DNA of 64,000 bases from contig NW_004955487.1 in NCBI RefSeq assembly GCF_000276665.1, positions 4,396,835 to 4,460,834 on the forward strand, in the 5' to 3' direction. The notes under the pieces were generated by a model, which did no database searches, was not told the origin of the DNA, and saw only the letters and a program-made list of their open reading frames with translations. This DNA comes from Chinchilla lanigera (Eukaryota; Chordata; Mammalia; Rodentia; Chinchillidae). The position numbers and the translations under genes were made by a program. Of this stretch, positions 33,274 to 42,735 are shown piece after piece (position 1 is the stretch's first letter; the number at the start of each line of letters is the position of its first letter).

Positions 33274-34061
33274 CAGTGATTCCTCACCTGTCATGGAGTT
33301 ACGTTCCAGAGACCACTGCAATAGATGAAAATCTGCAAAGTAGCAGCGTTATATTTATATATATAACATTTAAGGCTTTATAAACCCTTCCCATGTCCTG
33401 CATGCCTTCCCAGGGAGACCCTTCTTCCCAAAACCTCAGCTTCCATCTGGGGTGGTGCCTGGGGACACCTGAGTGAATTGGAGTCTCAGCTTCGAGGACA
33501 GGGCAGGTGGGGGTGGAGAGCAGGAGCAGGAGGTGGGGGGGGAAGGGAATGCAGAACTCAGCCAAGCGAACGGCAGCTGCAGTAGAGCAGAGTCCAGCAA
33601 CCAGCTTGTACTGCTCGCCTCACCCAGGCCGACTTGTAGTGAGGATGGGGGCTGGCGGTGGTGCTGCACACCCTCCTCGCCTATAAGCAGTGCCCACCCA
33701 GTGTAGGTCCTCTAGTGTGGCCAGGTGGCTCTGCCAGGTTTGGGCTGGTGGTAGTGGTGTACTGCATTTCCACTGTGTACAGAACAGTATTCATCCATTG
33801 ATGAAACACATACTGTATAGTATTTTATTTCAATATAATATTCTTTTAATATGTTTGAATGAACATTTTTATATTTTTATATTGTTTCAAATTTTTTAGG
33901 CAAAAATAATTAAAACCATAAATATTATATAAATATCTATATGCCACAAAATCCTGTTGATATAGTGAAAACTCTGCCTTACAGAATTATATATGTTTTT
34001 TTAAAACCCGTGATACAGTGAAGCCACAATAAGGGAACTGTGACATAGCAAGGGACAACTG
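33274..34061. mobile_element. Tigger-like DNA transposon inserted in L1
   Basis: The left end 'cagtgattcctcacctgtca' and the reverse complement of the right end ('cagttgtcccttgctatgtc') are imperfect terminal inverted repeats of Tigger type. The right arm also carries 'ttttaaaacccgtgatacag', 'tgaagccacaataagggaac' and 'gacatagcaagggac'. Flanks are TA on the left (33272-33273) and TG on the right (34062-34063), fitting the TA target of the Tc1/mariner superfamily with one change. L1 sequence resumes directly on both sides. The 788-bp interior has no transposase frame and includes a GC-rich, non-transposon-like segment at 33400-33760. Confidence 0.85.
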
Positions 34062-34423
34062 TGTTTCATTTGTTTGTGTGCTATTGTGAAAGGTGTGGTT
34101 TCCCTAATTTCTCTCTCAGTGAATTTGTTGTTTGTGTACAGGAATGCTATTGATTTCTGAGTGTTGACTTTGTATCCAGCTATGCTACTAAATTTGGTTA
34201 GTAAATATAGAAGTCTTTTGGTGGAGTTTTTGTGGTCTTCTATGTAGAGTATCATGTCATCTGTGAATAATGATAATTTAACTTCTTCATTTCCTATCCT
34301 TATTCCTTTTATTTCTCTCTCCTGTCTAATTGATCTGGCTAATGTTTCCAGAACTATTTTGAATAAGAGTGGTGATAATGGACATCCTTGTCTTGTTCCT
34401 GATTTTAGAATGAAAACTTTCAT
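34062..34423 (-). pseudogene. L1 ORF2 remnant, reverse-transcriptase palm
   Basis: Starting at 34423 on the minus strand, about 120 residues read '[14 protein letters not shown]', then '[17 protein letters not shown]' and '[21 protein letters not shown]'. The catalytic Asp pair is at residues 55-56 of this reading. The usual small residue before it is Thr here (FTDD), a variant. The L1 part ends where the Tigger-like element begins. Past that point the frame continues into unrelated sequence. Confidence 0.95.
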
Positions 34424-35086
34424 TCTTTTCTATCCACTTAGTATGATGGTGGCTGTTGGTTTGTCATAGACAGCTTTATCAGAGTGCGGTACAGACCATC
34501 TATTCCTATTTTCTGTAGGGTTTTTTTTATCATGAATTATTGTTGGACTTTTTCAAAAGCTTTTTCTGCATCTATTGAGAAAATCATTTGATTTTTGTCT
34601 TTGACTCTGCTGATATGGTGTATTATTTTTATTGATTTGCCTGTGTTGAGCCATCCCTGCATTCCTGGGATGAATCCTACTTGATCATAATGTGTTATCT
34701 TCTTTGCTGCATTCTGTTTCCTAAAAACTTTTTGAGGATTTTTGCATCTATGTTCTTTACAGAGATTGCCTTCAGTTCTCCTCTTTGGTTGGGTCTTTCC
34801 CTGGTTTTGGTATCAGGGTAATACATATCTCCAGGAATGAGTTAGGGAGTATTGTTTCCCTTTCAATTTCATTAAAGAGTTTGAGGAGTATTGCCATGAA
34901 TTCTCTAAGTTTCTTGCAGAATTAAGCTGTGAATACATCAGGATCAGGGCTTTTCTTTGTTGGTAAGGTTTTAATTACAATTTCAATTTCATTGACTGAT
35001 ATTGGGTTATTTAGAATTTTTATATCCTCTTGATTCAGCTTTGACAATTTGTACATATCTAGGAATCTGTACATTTGTTCTATGTT

Positions 35087-35485
35087 TTACATCCTATGAG
35101 TAAAGATTTTCATAGTAGATATTGATGATCTTCTGATTTTCCACAGGATCTGTAGCAATTTCACACCTAATTGCATGAATTTGAGTCTTTTCTTTCCTTT
35201 TTTGATAAGATTCATTAAGGATTTATCAGTTTTATTTATTTTTTCAAAGAACCAATTCTTCAATTCATTAATTATTTGTACTGTTTTCTTGGTCTCCATT
35301 ATGTTAATTTTTGCTCTGATCTTTATAATTTCCTCCCTTCTGTGGGCTTTGGGTTTGACTTCTCTTCTTTTTCTAGATGCTTGAGGTGCAGCATTAGGTT
35401 GTTTACTTGGGTTCATTCTGTTTTCCTGATGTGAGAATTCACTGCTATAAATTTCCCTCTTAGGACTGCTTTCATTGTTTCCCAC
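35087..35485 (-). pseudogene. L1 ORF2 remnant, linker between endonuclease and RT
   Basis: On the minus strand, 'EEIIKIRAKINIMETKKTVQ' and 'INELKNWFFEKINKTDKSL' match the basic, helical linker upstream of the L1 reverse transcriptase. Both ends are off-frame with their neighbours. Non-functional. Confidence 0.88.
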
Positions 35486-35572
35486 AGGTTACAGTACATT
35501 GTATCTGCACTTTCATTTAATTGTAGATATGTTTAATTTCTTATTTAATTTAATCTGTGATCCAAGAGGATG

Positions 35573-35923
35573 TTATTTAATTTCCAAGTATTTATGGATT
35601 TTTCTGTGGTTTCTTTTGCCATTAATTTCCAATTTCATTGCATTATGATCAGATAAGATGCATGGGATAATTTCACTTCCTTCACATTTACTTAAGCATG
35701 CTCTGTGGGACAGTATATCATCTACTTTGGAGGGTGTGCAGCTGAGAAGACTGTTGTTGAATTCTATTGTTGGTTGGAACACTCTGTAAACATCAACTAA
35801 TGCTATTTGTTCACAGGTTTGGTTTAGATCTGATATTTCTTTGCTAATTTTTTGTCTGGTTGATCTATCTATTTGTGCTAGTGGGATATTAAGGTCCCCC
35901 ATTATAATTGTATTGTTGCTCAT
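35573..35923 (-). pseudogene. L1 ORF2 remnant, endonuclease C-terminal half
   Basis: From 35923 on the minus strand the reading has 'IIMGDLNIPLAQIDRSTRQK' (endonuclease Asp/Asn motif at residues 10 and 12). Later comes 'CILSDHNAMKLEI' (catalytic SDH at residues 91-93), separated by the usual spacing for an AP-like endonuclease. 'KVDDILSH' occupies the place where a 'D-I/Y-I' motif is normal. The upstream half is frame-broken, so no active enzyme is expected. Confidence 0.93.
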
Positions 35924-36970
35924 TTAATTTTTTATGTCTACTAATATTTGTCTTATATAGTTGGGTGCTCTCATATTTGGTGCATATATATTTATGATTG
36001 TTATCTCCTCCTCTTGAAGTTTCCCCCTAATAAGTATGTAGTAGCCTTCTTTATCTCTTTTGATCTTTCTTGGCTTGAAGTTCACATTGTCTGTAAACAG
36101 AATGGCTACCCCTGCTTTTTTCTCAGTTCCTGTTGCGTGGAGTATTGTTTCCTACCCTGAAGACAGGTTTTCAGTCTGTGAATTTATTTTGAGTTAAGTG
36201 TGTTTCCTGTGTACAACATATTGTTGGATTTTATTTCTTGATCCATTCTGCCAGTCTGTTTCTTTTGATAGGTGAATTGAAGCCATTTACATTGATGGTT
36301 ATAACTGATATGTATTTGCTTATCTTTGTCATGTTATTTTCCTGTTGTTCATTCCCTACTTTTCCCCTCTGTTTAATTGCTTGCCTGCTTGGTGGTTTTT
36401 CTGTTGTTGTTCTTGGAAGTTGTGGTCATTTTTATCTTTGTCTAGAATATCTCCCTTGCAGTAACCTTTGTAGTTTTGCTTCGGTGGTCATGAATTTCTT
36501 CAGTTGTTCTTTGTTATGAAAATATCTTATTTCTCCACTAATTTTGAAAGATAGTTTTGCAAGGTACATCAGTTTGGGTTGGAAGTTGTTTTCCTTTAGG
36601 ACTTGAAATACTTCACTCCAAGCTCTTCTACACTTGAGGGTTTGTGTTGAGAAGTCTGCTATGATTCTAATGGGCTTTCCTTTGTAGGCAATCTGTTTCT
36701 TTTCTCTAACAGTTTTTAATAGTCTGTTCTTGTGCTGAATTTCTGGGATCTTGATAATTATATGTTAGGGTATAGATTTATTTTGGTTATGGCTAATTGG
36801 AGTTTTGTATGCCCCACTTACTGTATGTCAGAGTCTTTTCTCATGCTTGGGAAATTTTCTGTGTGGCTAACATTCCCACTGGTCTCTGAGTCTTCCCATG
36901 CTCATCACCTGGATCCCAGCAGCCACAATGGGAGGGATCACACCAATTTCTTTATCATTATTATATAAGT

Positions 36971-37754
36971 AATGTTCCTAAGAGATGGGTTGATCACAAG
37001 TGATCATATTCCCTTCTGATACAGATTTTGTTTTATTTTCCCTATAAGCAATACAGCAATTGTCTTCTTTTTATCCAGTTTCCAGTTTGGGTTCCTACGC
37101 TTTCCCAGAGTGCCAATCTCTCTATTGTTCTTGGCAGTGCCTAGAGCTCTTGGTCTTTCTGACCCAGAGTGAGCTCCTTCCCTTCTGGGTGCTCTGGTGT
37201 GCTATTGCGTTAGGAGAGCCCTTGTCCCCTGAGTAGACTTCTGCTCCTTTCCTATCTGGTTGATCACTTCCATTTGAGTGGAACCCACCCACCCTTTTGC
37301 AGCTTCATAAGAAAGGGCACTTAAAGACAAAAGTTTTAACCACATATTAGGCTGCATTTGACTGTTTGCAATCAACACCTAAAGGATGGTAGCAGGCACA
37401 GCCAAAGACAAGCTGCACAAGAAGCCAAGAAGCAAGCAGGCATTCCTTCCAGGTATGCAGGGTGTCTGCTGCATCTTCTGTGTCCACACATTATTCTCCT
37501 TTTTCTCTACCTCCTTCTAAGTGTACATCTGTATCCCAAGAGCAAAGACAGGAATGAAGACTTCTCCCTCCATACCCTTTTATTTGGGAAAAAATTCCAG
37601 CATAATTCCACATACATCTCACTGACCAGATTTGTACAACATAAATACTCCTAGACTTTAGGGTTATTGTCTGGGCATTTTTCTGTTTTAAATATAATAG
37701 TGATTCTATTAATAAGAAAGAAGGGGTAATAAATCATGATATGTAATGAACCTC
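36971..37754. other. Unassigned DNA, possibly L1 5' region
   Basis: 36971-37320 could be L1 5' UTR read antisense ('gctcttggtctttctgaccc', 'gggtgctctggtgtgctatt'), but I could not support this. 37320-37754 shows nothing recognisable. Confidence 0.3.
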
Positions 37755-37845
37755 ATAACTCATTTTATATATATAAAATATAAAATGTAAATATAAAATG
37801 TTATGAGATATATTATATATATAATATATAAATTATCTGCTGGGT
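37755..37845. repeat. AT-rich tract with a 22-bp perfect palindrome
   Basis: TATA/AAAT low-complexity sequence. 37808-37829 is a perfect self-complementary palindrome centred on 37818/37819. Confidence 0.9.
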
Positions 37846-38640
37846 GCAGAGTTCTAGCTCTTTACTGAGCTGGGTGTACAGCTCTAGGTTCTAGGTTAAA
37901 AGAGTGTCCCCCCATGTCCTCAGCTCCTGCTGTGACCCCTGTCCTGGGCTCTGATGTCAAAGCCTTATTCATCTTAATGGGGCTCCCTGGTGTCCATCCA
38001 TTTTGTCCCTCTGCTCTGTGAATGTATATCCTCTGCTGAGGGCTCAGTTTTGAATGATTTCCTAGTTCTCTTTTCTTGATTCTCTCTTCCTGAGTCCCCC
38101 AAACACTGAGTGTCTTTTTGAATCCTCTTATCTGTCTTGCTATTGTCTTGTTTATTTTTCTTTTCTATCGCTTTTTTGGGGGGGTTCTACTTTCCAGGAA
38201 ACTTTTGCAAGATTATATTGGAATTCCTCTATTAGAATTTTTGTTCATGCTGTCAAATTTTAATATGCAAGGGATTTGTCTGGCTTTTGGAATCTCCTCC
38301 CTTTGTATGTGAACATTCCTTCTTATTTTAGATATATATTAACTTCTCTTATTTTCCTGAAAATATTAGTTTTTAAAGGTTGTAACTTCTATTTACTTCA
38401 AGTGTATTAGTTTCCCACTCTTTTTCTTTTTTAAATTTCATCTGTGTTTTTTATATCAGAAATTCTGGGCTCCCAAGTTTGGATTTGAGGCTCTTCTGCT
38501 TCCAAAATTGTGTTGCTGGCCTCTCTTCTTGTGTGCAGTTGGTCTCCTTCCTCTGGATTTTTTTCTCCATTCCGTCCTTTTACCAGCACTTTTGTGAACT
38601 TTGAGAATGATGAGTAGCCTGCCAGGCTCAGCAAGGAGTC
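37846..38640 (-). mobile_element. Possible old LINE (HAL1/L1) internal fragment
   Basis: 'gctgggtgcagagttctagc', 'ctctgatgtcaaagccttat' and 'gaatgatttcctagttctc' resemble antisense HAL1/L1 internal sequence ('ctgggtataaaattcttgg ... tgagaaatctgctgttaatc'). T-rich and without frames. Tentative. Confidence 0.38.
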
Positions 38641-40049
38641 TAAGGTATTATATCTTCCAAATGCATATTTCTTACTTCCTCCTTCCTAAAACCTTTTTGG
38701 CACTTTCTGCCTATTTAATGGTGAAAGAGTAACCAAAGGAAGAAATAAGAACTATGTCTTCCAACTCCAACAGAAATCTTAGAAGCAGAAGATTATACTA
38801 CAGCCAATGTCCCTCTCATTGTGGAACGTGAATCCTGACACCTACACATGGAAATGGGGTTGAATACTCACCTCAGAACTCCTGCAGCTCTGACCCTCTT
38901 CCTGGTAGCATTTTGCCCTGGGGGTTCAGGAAACAGCTCCTTTTCTAAGCTATATCAGTGCTGGAGATTCTGCTCTAGCCTCATCTCAGGGCCCCATACA
39001 GTCTGAAAAACCACCTTCCTTTCCTTCCCACACCCTGTGCAGCACTAGATTGTCCAGGCTTCCTGAGTTTCCAGCTAACAATTACCTGGAACCAATTTGG
39101 ACACTTTTGATTACAATTATCAGATTACACAGGAATAATGGCGATGCCCCTAAAGATACCAAGCCTCTCTACAGTCCTAGTTTTGTCTTATTTTTGCTAC
39201 AATATAAGCATCAAATGAGATAAAAGAAAGTTGACTAACACTCCCTAACATGTTCAAGTTCTGAAGAAATTACCTTAAGGAGTACTAAAAGGTGATAATC
39301 TACAAACATGGGAAGCACGGAACTCACTGTCGTTGAAACTATGGTGCACACATGTGTAGCAACCAAAGACCTAACTGCAACCAGAAATCTACCAGTTTTA
39401 CTGGTATGGAACTTAGCTATGGACGTAGGTACAAATAAGTTCTCTAAATGGTCTCATTTAGAGCAAAACTTTGTACTTACAAGATGTCAATCATAAGGCA
39501 GCCTGTCATACTCTCACTTGGAGTCACTTTTATTTTAAAAAATTCCAACAAAATTAGTTTATCCTAAAGGCACATAAATGGAAAGAGAAAAGTGATTTGC
39601 TATAGGTAAATATGCTAAGAAAAAGCTTTACAGTTAATAAGGCAGAGGGCAGAAAATATATCCTCAGTAGAACTTGAGAAAGAGATTGAACCCCACCATA
39701 CTGAGTTAGATTAGGGACACAGTTTGCTCTCCTGTTTAGCTTAAAATAGAAGCAGATGCATAGGTATGGAAATACTTGTAGAGATGGATCATCAGTAGGG
39801 TACAAACAGGTTCCCAGTTTTGTCTGCTGGAAGTACCGTGATAGTAGTGATATCCCTCAGAACATGGACCTTGCTCTCTAATGCTATTTTCCTACAAAAG
39901 GATATTGGGCTTTTTGGAGAAGTGACCTATTCCAGGATAGGCCAGAAATACTCAAGCTGAGCCAGAAGCATCTTTTATTTCTGGAAAGAAAGGAGCTGCT
40001 CAAACCACACAAAGATAGGGGCCTATCTCAGGGACACATTGCCTACCAT
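38641..40049. other. Unassigned DNA
   Basis: No supportable gene or repeat. The right part may be the 5' portion of the L1ME fragment that follows. Confidence 0.35.
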
Positions 40050-40725
40050 GTGCAGTTTCCAGTGACCAAACTGAATGAATCTGAGAAATGACATAAATAG
40101 TACAATATGGGATTGGATCCCAGAGTATGAAATAAATACCTGTAAGTCCATACAAATAGAAATAAATGGTTGAATAAATAAGCAAATAGGAAAGAGAAAA
40201 CAAATCCATGCAGAGGAGTTTCAAATGAATTCTATGGCTCTTCCACACTGGATTCCACCAGGCAGCAGTCAAGGTCAAAGTCAAGGTCAAGGTCAACATG
40301 AGCAGCCATGAGTCATGGCACTGGTACACAGTCTGGATAGGACTGATGAAAGCTATGATTTTCTCTGTGGTCTTTCTCCACCAAATGCTAGAGTCTAATC
40401 CTGAGATGAACCTAAGGAGCAAGTGAAAGGCACTGAAAAAAGAAAACTAATCAAAGTCACCAAAAACAAGGAAAGTCAGAAACTGTCAACCAAGAGGAAT
40501 TTAAGGGGATGTCACAACTAAATGGAACGCAGTGTGCTGGATGGGGTCCTGGCACTGAAATAGGTACACATTGAAGGTATGTGAATAATGTAGGGAAAGG
40601 GACTTGGCTTAGCCACAATGCTTCTTAATTGTTTCCAGTGTAAAATGCTGACAATAGGAGAAACTAAGGAGGGGTTATATAAGAATTTTTTACTGAAATC
40701 AATTTATTTAAGAAAAAATTGGTGC
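40050..40725 (+). mobile_element. L1ME-type 3' end, sense orientation
   Basis: In order: 'tggttgaataaataagcaaa', 'aggtcaaggtcaacatgag', 'tctctgtggtctttctccac', 'aaaaacaaggaaagtcagaa', 'aaatggaacgcagtgtgctg', 'gatggggtcctggcactgaa', 'aatgctgacaataggagaaa'. This is the recognisable L1ME 3' region ('gtcaaggtcatgaaaaacaaggaaag ... tggatgggatcctggaac ... aataggggaaactggg'). Non-coding. Confidence 0.82.
40268..40296 (+). repeat. 6-bp tandem repeat making three TCAAGGTCA sites
   Basis: TCAAGGTCA is perfect at 40269-40277, 40281-40289 and 40287-40295, with TCAAAGTCA at 40275-40283. The unit lies where the L1ME consensus has a single 'aggtcaac', so it looks like a local expansion. TCAAGGTCA is the extended half-site of orphan nuclear receptors (SF-1/ERR type); binding here is unknown. 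Confidence 0.85.
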
Positions 40726-40895
40726 ATACCTGTAATCCCAGCACTCTGGGAGGCTGAAGCAGGAGAATCTCAAGTTCAAGCCCAGCCTGAGCAACTCAGT
40801 GACCCTGTCTCAAAATAAAAATAAAAAAGGGCTGGGGATGTAGCTCAGTGTGGAGGCCCTGGGTTCCATCCCCAGTACTGAGGAGAAAAAAAGAC
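40726..40895 (+). mobile_element. B1-ID dimer SINE, plus strand, well preserved
   Basis: B1 body 'ggtgcatacctgtaatccca', 'gcactctgggaggctgaagc', 'aagcccagcctgagcaactc', 'agtgaccctgtctcaaaata'. A linker ('aaaataaaaaagg') and an ID half ('gctggggatgtagctcagtg', 'ccctgggttccatccccagt') follow. The clearest lineage marker in the window: this dimer layout is characteristic of squirrel-related rodents. Confidence 0.95.
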
Positions 40896-41049
40896 AATGG
40901 CAGTCCAAATATGTTTGTGCAGTCTTCAGTAGATCAGTAGGTGAACAGACAGATTTACAGTAGGGGTGCTAGAGGGCAACCCTGCTCCCAGAGCCTGACC
41001 CCTGAGCTCATGTTCTGTAAGCTTGCACCGGCCCCTGCTTCCTGCAAAG
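40896..41049. other. Unassigned DNA
   Basis: Nothing recognised. Confidence 0.35.
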
Positions 41050-41210
41050 ACTGATCCCTGAAGGTCAGATTTGGTTTCCTCATTTGTGAAGTGAGAATAA
41101 CTCCTATCTACTTCTTAAGGTTTTGTGGACAATAAGTAATTCATTTAATTCAAAGATTCAGCACAGCCCCCAGCAGATGAAGAATACTCAATAAATACTA
41201 ATAACTGGTA
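41050..41210 (+). mobile_element. MIR SINE, plus strand
   Basis: 'tttggtttcctcatttgtga', 'agtgagaataactcctatct', 'ggacaataagtaattcattt' and 'atactcaataaatactaata' follow the MIR 3' half ('tttcctcatctgtaaaatgg ... aataatagtacctacc ... gctcaataaatgtt'). Confidence 0.85.
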
Positions 41211-41638
41211 GAATATTCAAGCACAAGGCCAAGCCCACAGTTCACAGCGATGGGCTAAGGTCCTTGTAACAGGTGACTTTGTTATCGAATGACTTAATCA
41301 AGGAAAAAGAAAAGAGATGCATTGTAGAAAGTCCCATTCCAAGTGGGAAAATGGGAATCTATCTATGGAAACAAGATGGAGAGATGAGTGAGTAGCAGAC
41401 CCTGGGAAGCGGAGGACAGGTTGGGGAGGGAAGTCATTGTGCAGATGGAAGAGGACTGGATCTCAGTGGAGGGTGGAGGGTGCGGAGGGTGGGGAACAAG
41501 GAGTCCTGCTCGGGCAGAGGCGGACAAGCTCAGAGATCACCTGGCACTCAGACATTTCCAGCCCTCTGTACAGAACTTCAACCTCTCTGATTTTGGGAGG
41601 CCAACTTCAGCAACGAGTCACCACCTCATGTCCACTAT
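41211..41638. other. Unassigned DNA
   Basis: No gene supported. Confidence 0.35.
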
Positions 41639-41705
41639 GTTTGTTTGTTTGTTTGTTTGTTTGATTGAATGCAGGGCCTTCTCACTGAGCTACAGTCCCC
41701 ATGGG
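41639..41705 (-). mobile_element. (GTTT)n plus partial ID SINE, minus strand
   Basis: Six TTTG/GTTT units at 41640-41664 are followed by 'gaatgcagggccttctcact' and 'gagctacagtcccca', an antisense ID relic. The tetranucleotide probably grew from its A-rich tail. Confidence 0.75.
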
Positions 41706-42713
41706 GAATTCAGCAAGCCACTGGGGTCCCTGGCTACACTGGTTTGAGAAGATACGTTTAAAGAAAAAACAAACGTTTCTGTGCCTACTGTGCAACTTGT
41801 GCACAATGGTGGCAAACATTTCTGCCTCCTAAAGGGGCTGTGGTAATGGCAAGGAGACCCAAATCTTCAAACGAAGCACTTACATATTCCTGAGCTGTTA
41901 GTAGGCTGTTAATAGCTTTCCTTTGAAATAACTTATATTCACACAAAACTTGTAAAATTTGTGGAGTTTCTACAAGCTATTCACCCATGTCCTCCTAGCA
42001 CGACAATTTATAATAGGGAACCCAGGAACCAGGGACTGGTTTGGGTACACATGTACCAAATCATCTGCAGGCCTTCTTCATGGACATAGCTTTTGTGCCC
42101 CTTGACTCTGCAATCTCTGACCAGTCCTTTCTCTTGTCCTCCAGGACCTTAATGAAAGCAGAGACAGCATCTAAAGCCAGGAATTTACCAGGAGGCAGTG
42201 CTGACGCATCATCCACGTCAACCAGCGGAGGAGAGGACCTCTCTTCTACATCAAAAGAGGGTCATAACTTAGCTTCTCCTTCCTGATTCAAGTCTGTGTG
42301 CATACAGGAAGCTCAGCAACCCCTGCCACTGTGCTTCCTAAGAGTGGAAGGAAAATTATGCAGGTAGCTGAAGTTATCCAGTTTTATTTTGGTGCAATCA
42401 ACACCTCAAGCAGAGAATTCACTAAGGTGGTAAATGTGGTGAAGTTTAACATTAAAGGAAAAATTTCTTATTTTGCAATGACAATGGTAACACAAATTTT
42501 TATGAAGCAGTCATGAAAAGACAGTGTTTGTACTAAATTAGGAAACTATAACAGAAATATACACACATAGTTTGATTTGTCAATTAATTATACCTTCACA
42601 AAACAGGACAAAAATAAGACCATGCAAGAGAAATGCACTGGGACATACTGCATGTAATTTATATTCACACCTAAACAACCTATATTAGAGACAAGAAGCT
42701 GTCATTTACACAT
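41706..42713. other. Unassigned DNA with two adjoining open frames
   Basis: Frames at 42041-42286 (81 residues, Ser-rich C-terminus) and 42298-42516 (72 residues) lie end to end on the plus strand in different frames. I recognise neither. There is no intron signal or poly-A tail, so a decayed processed pseudogene is possible but unsupported. Confidence 0.3.
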
Positions 42714-42735
42714 GCACACACACACACACACACAC
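42714..42735. repeat. (CA)n microsatellite
   Basis: About eleven CA units. Confidence 0.95.

Larger units (their letters stand above)
31525..36970 (-). mobile_element. L1 LINE, antisense, with two nested insertions
   Basis: This is one long L1 in correct internal order on the minus strand. Its 3' UTR begins near 31525. The ORF2 C-terminus and mid-region (32828-33139), the reverse-transcriptase palm (34062-34423), a linker (35087-35485) and the endonuclease end (35573-35923) follow, then more 5' sequence to about 36970. Stops and frameshifts separate the readable pieces, so it is inactive. An ID SINE (32442-32536) and a Tigger-like element (33274-34061) interrupt it. Without them about 4.5 kb of L1 remains. 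I find no intact ORF1 and cannot tell whether 36971-37320 is L1 5' UTR. Confidence 0.93.

Noticed and set aside
34001..34061. C-terminal extension of the L1 reverse-transcriptase frame
   Set aside because: This part of the frame lies in the nested Tigger-like element, so it is unrelated read-through.
40268..40296. CRISPR-like or satellite array
   Set aside because: The unit is 6 bases with no spacers, in eukaryotic L1 sequence.
40000..40422. 140-residue minus-strand frame
   Set aside because: It overlaps the recognisable L1ME 3' region and includes a Leu-Thr repeat created by the 6-bp tandem repeat.
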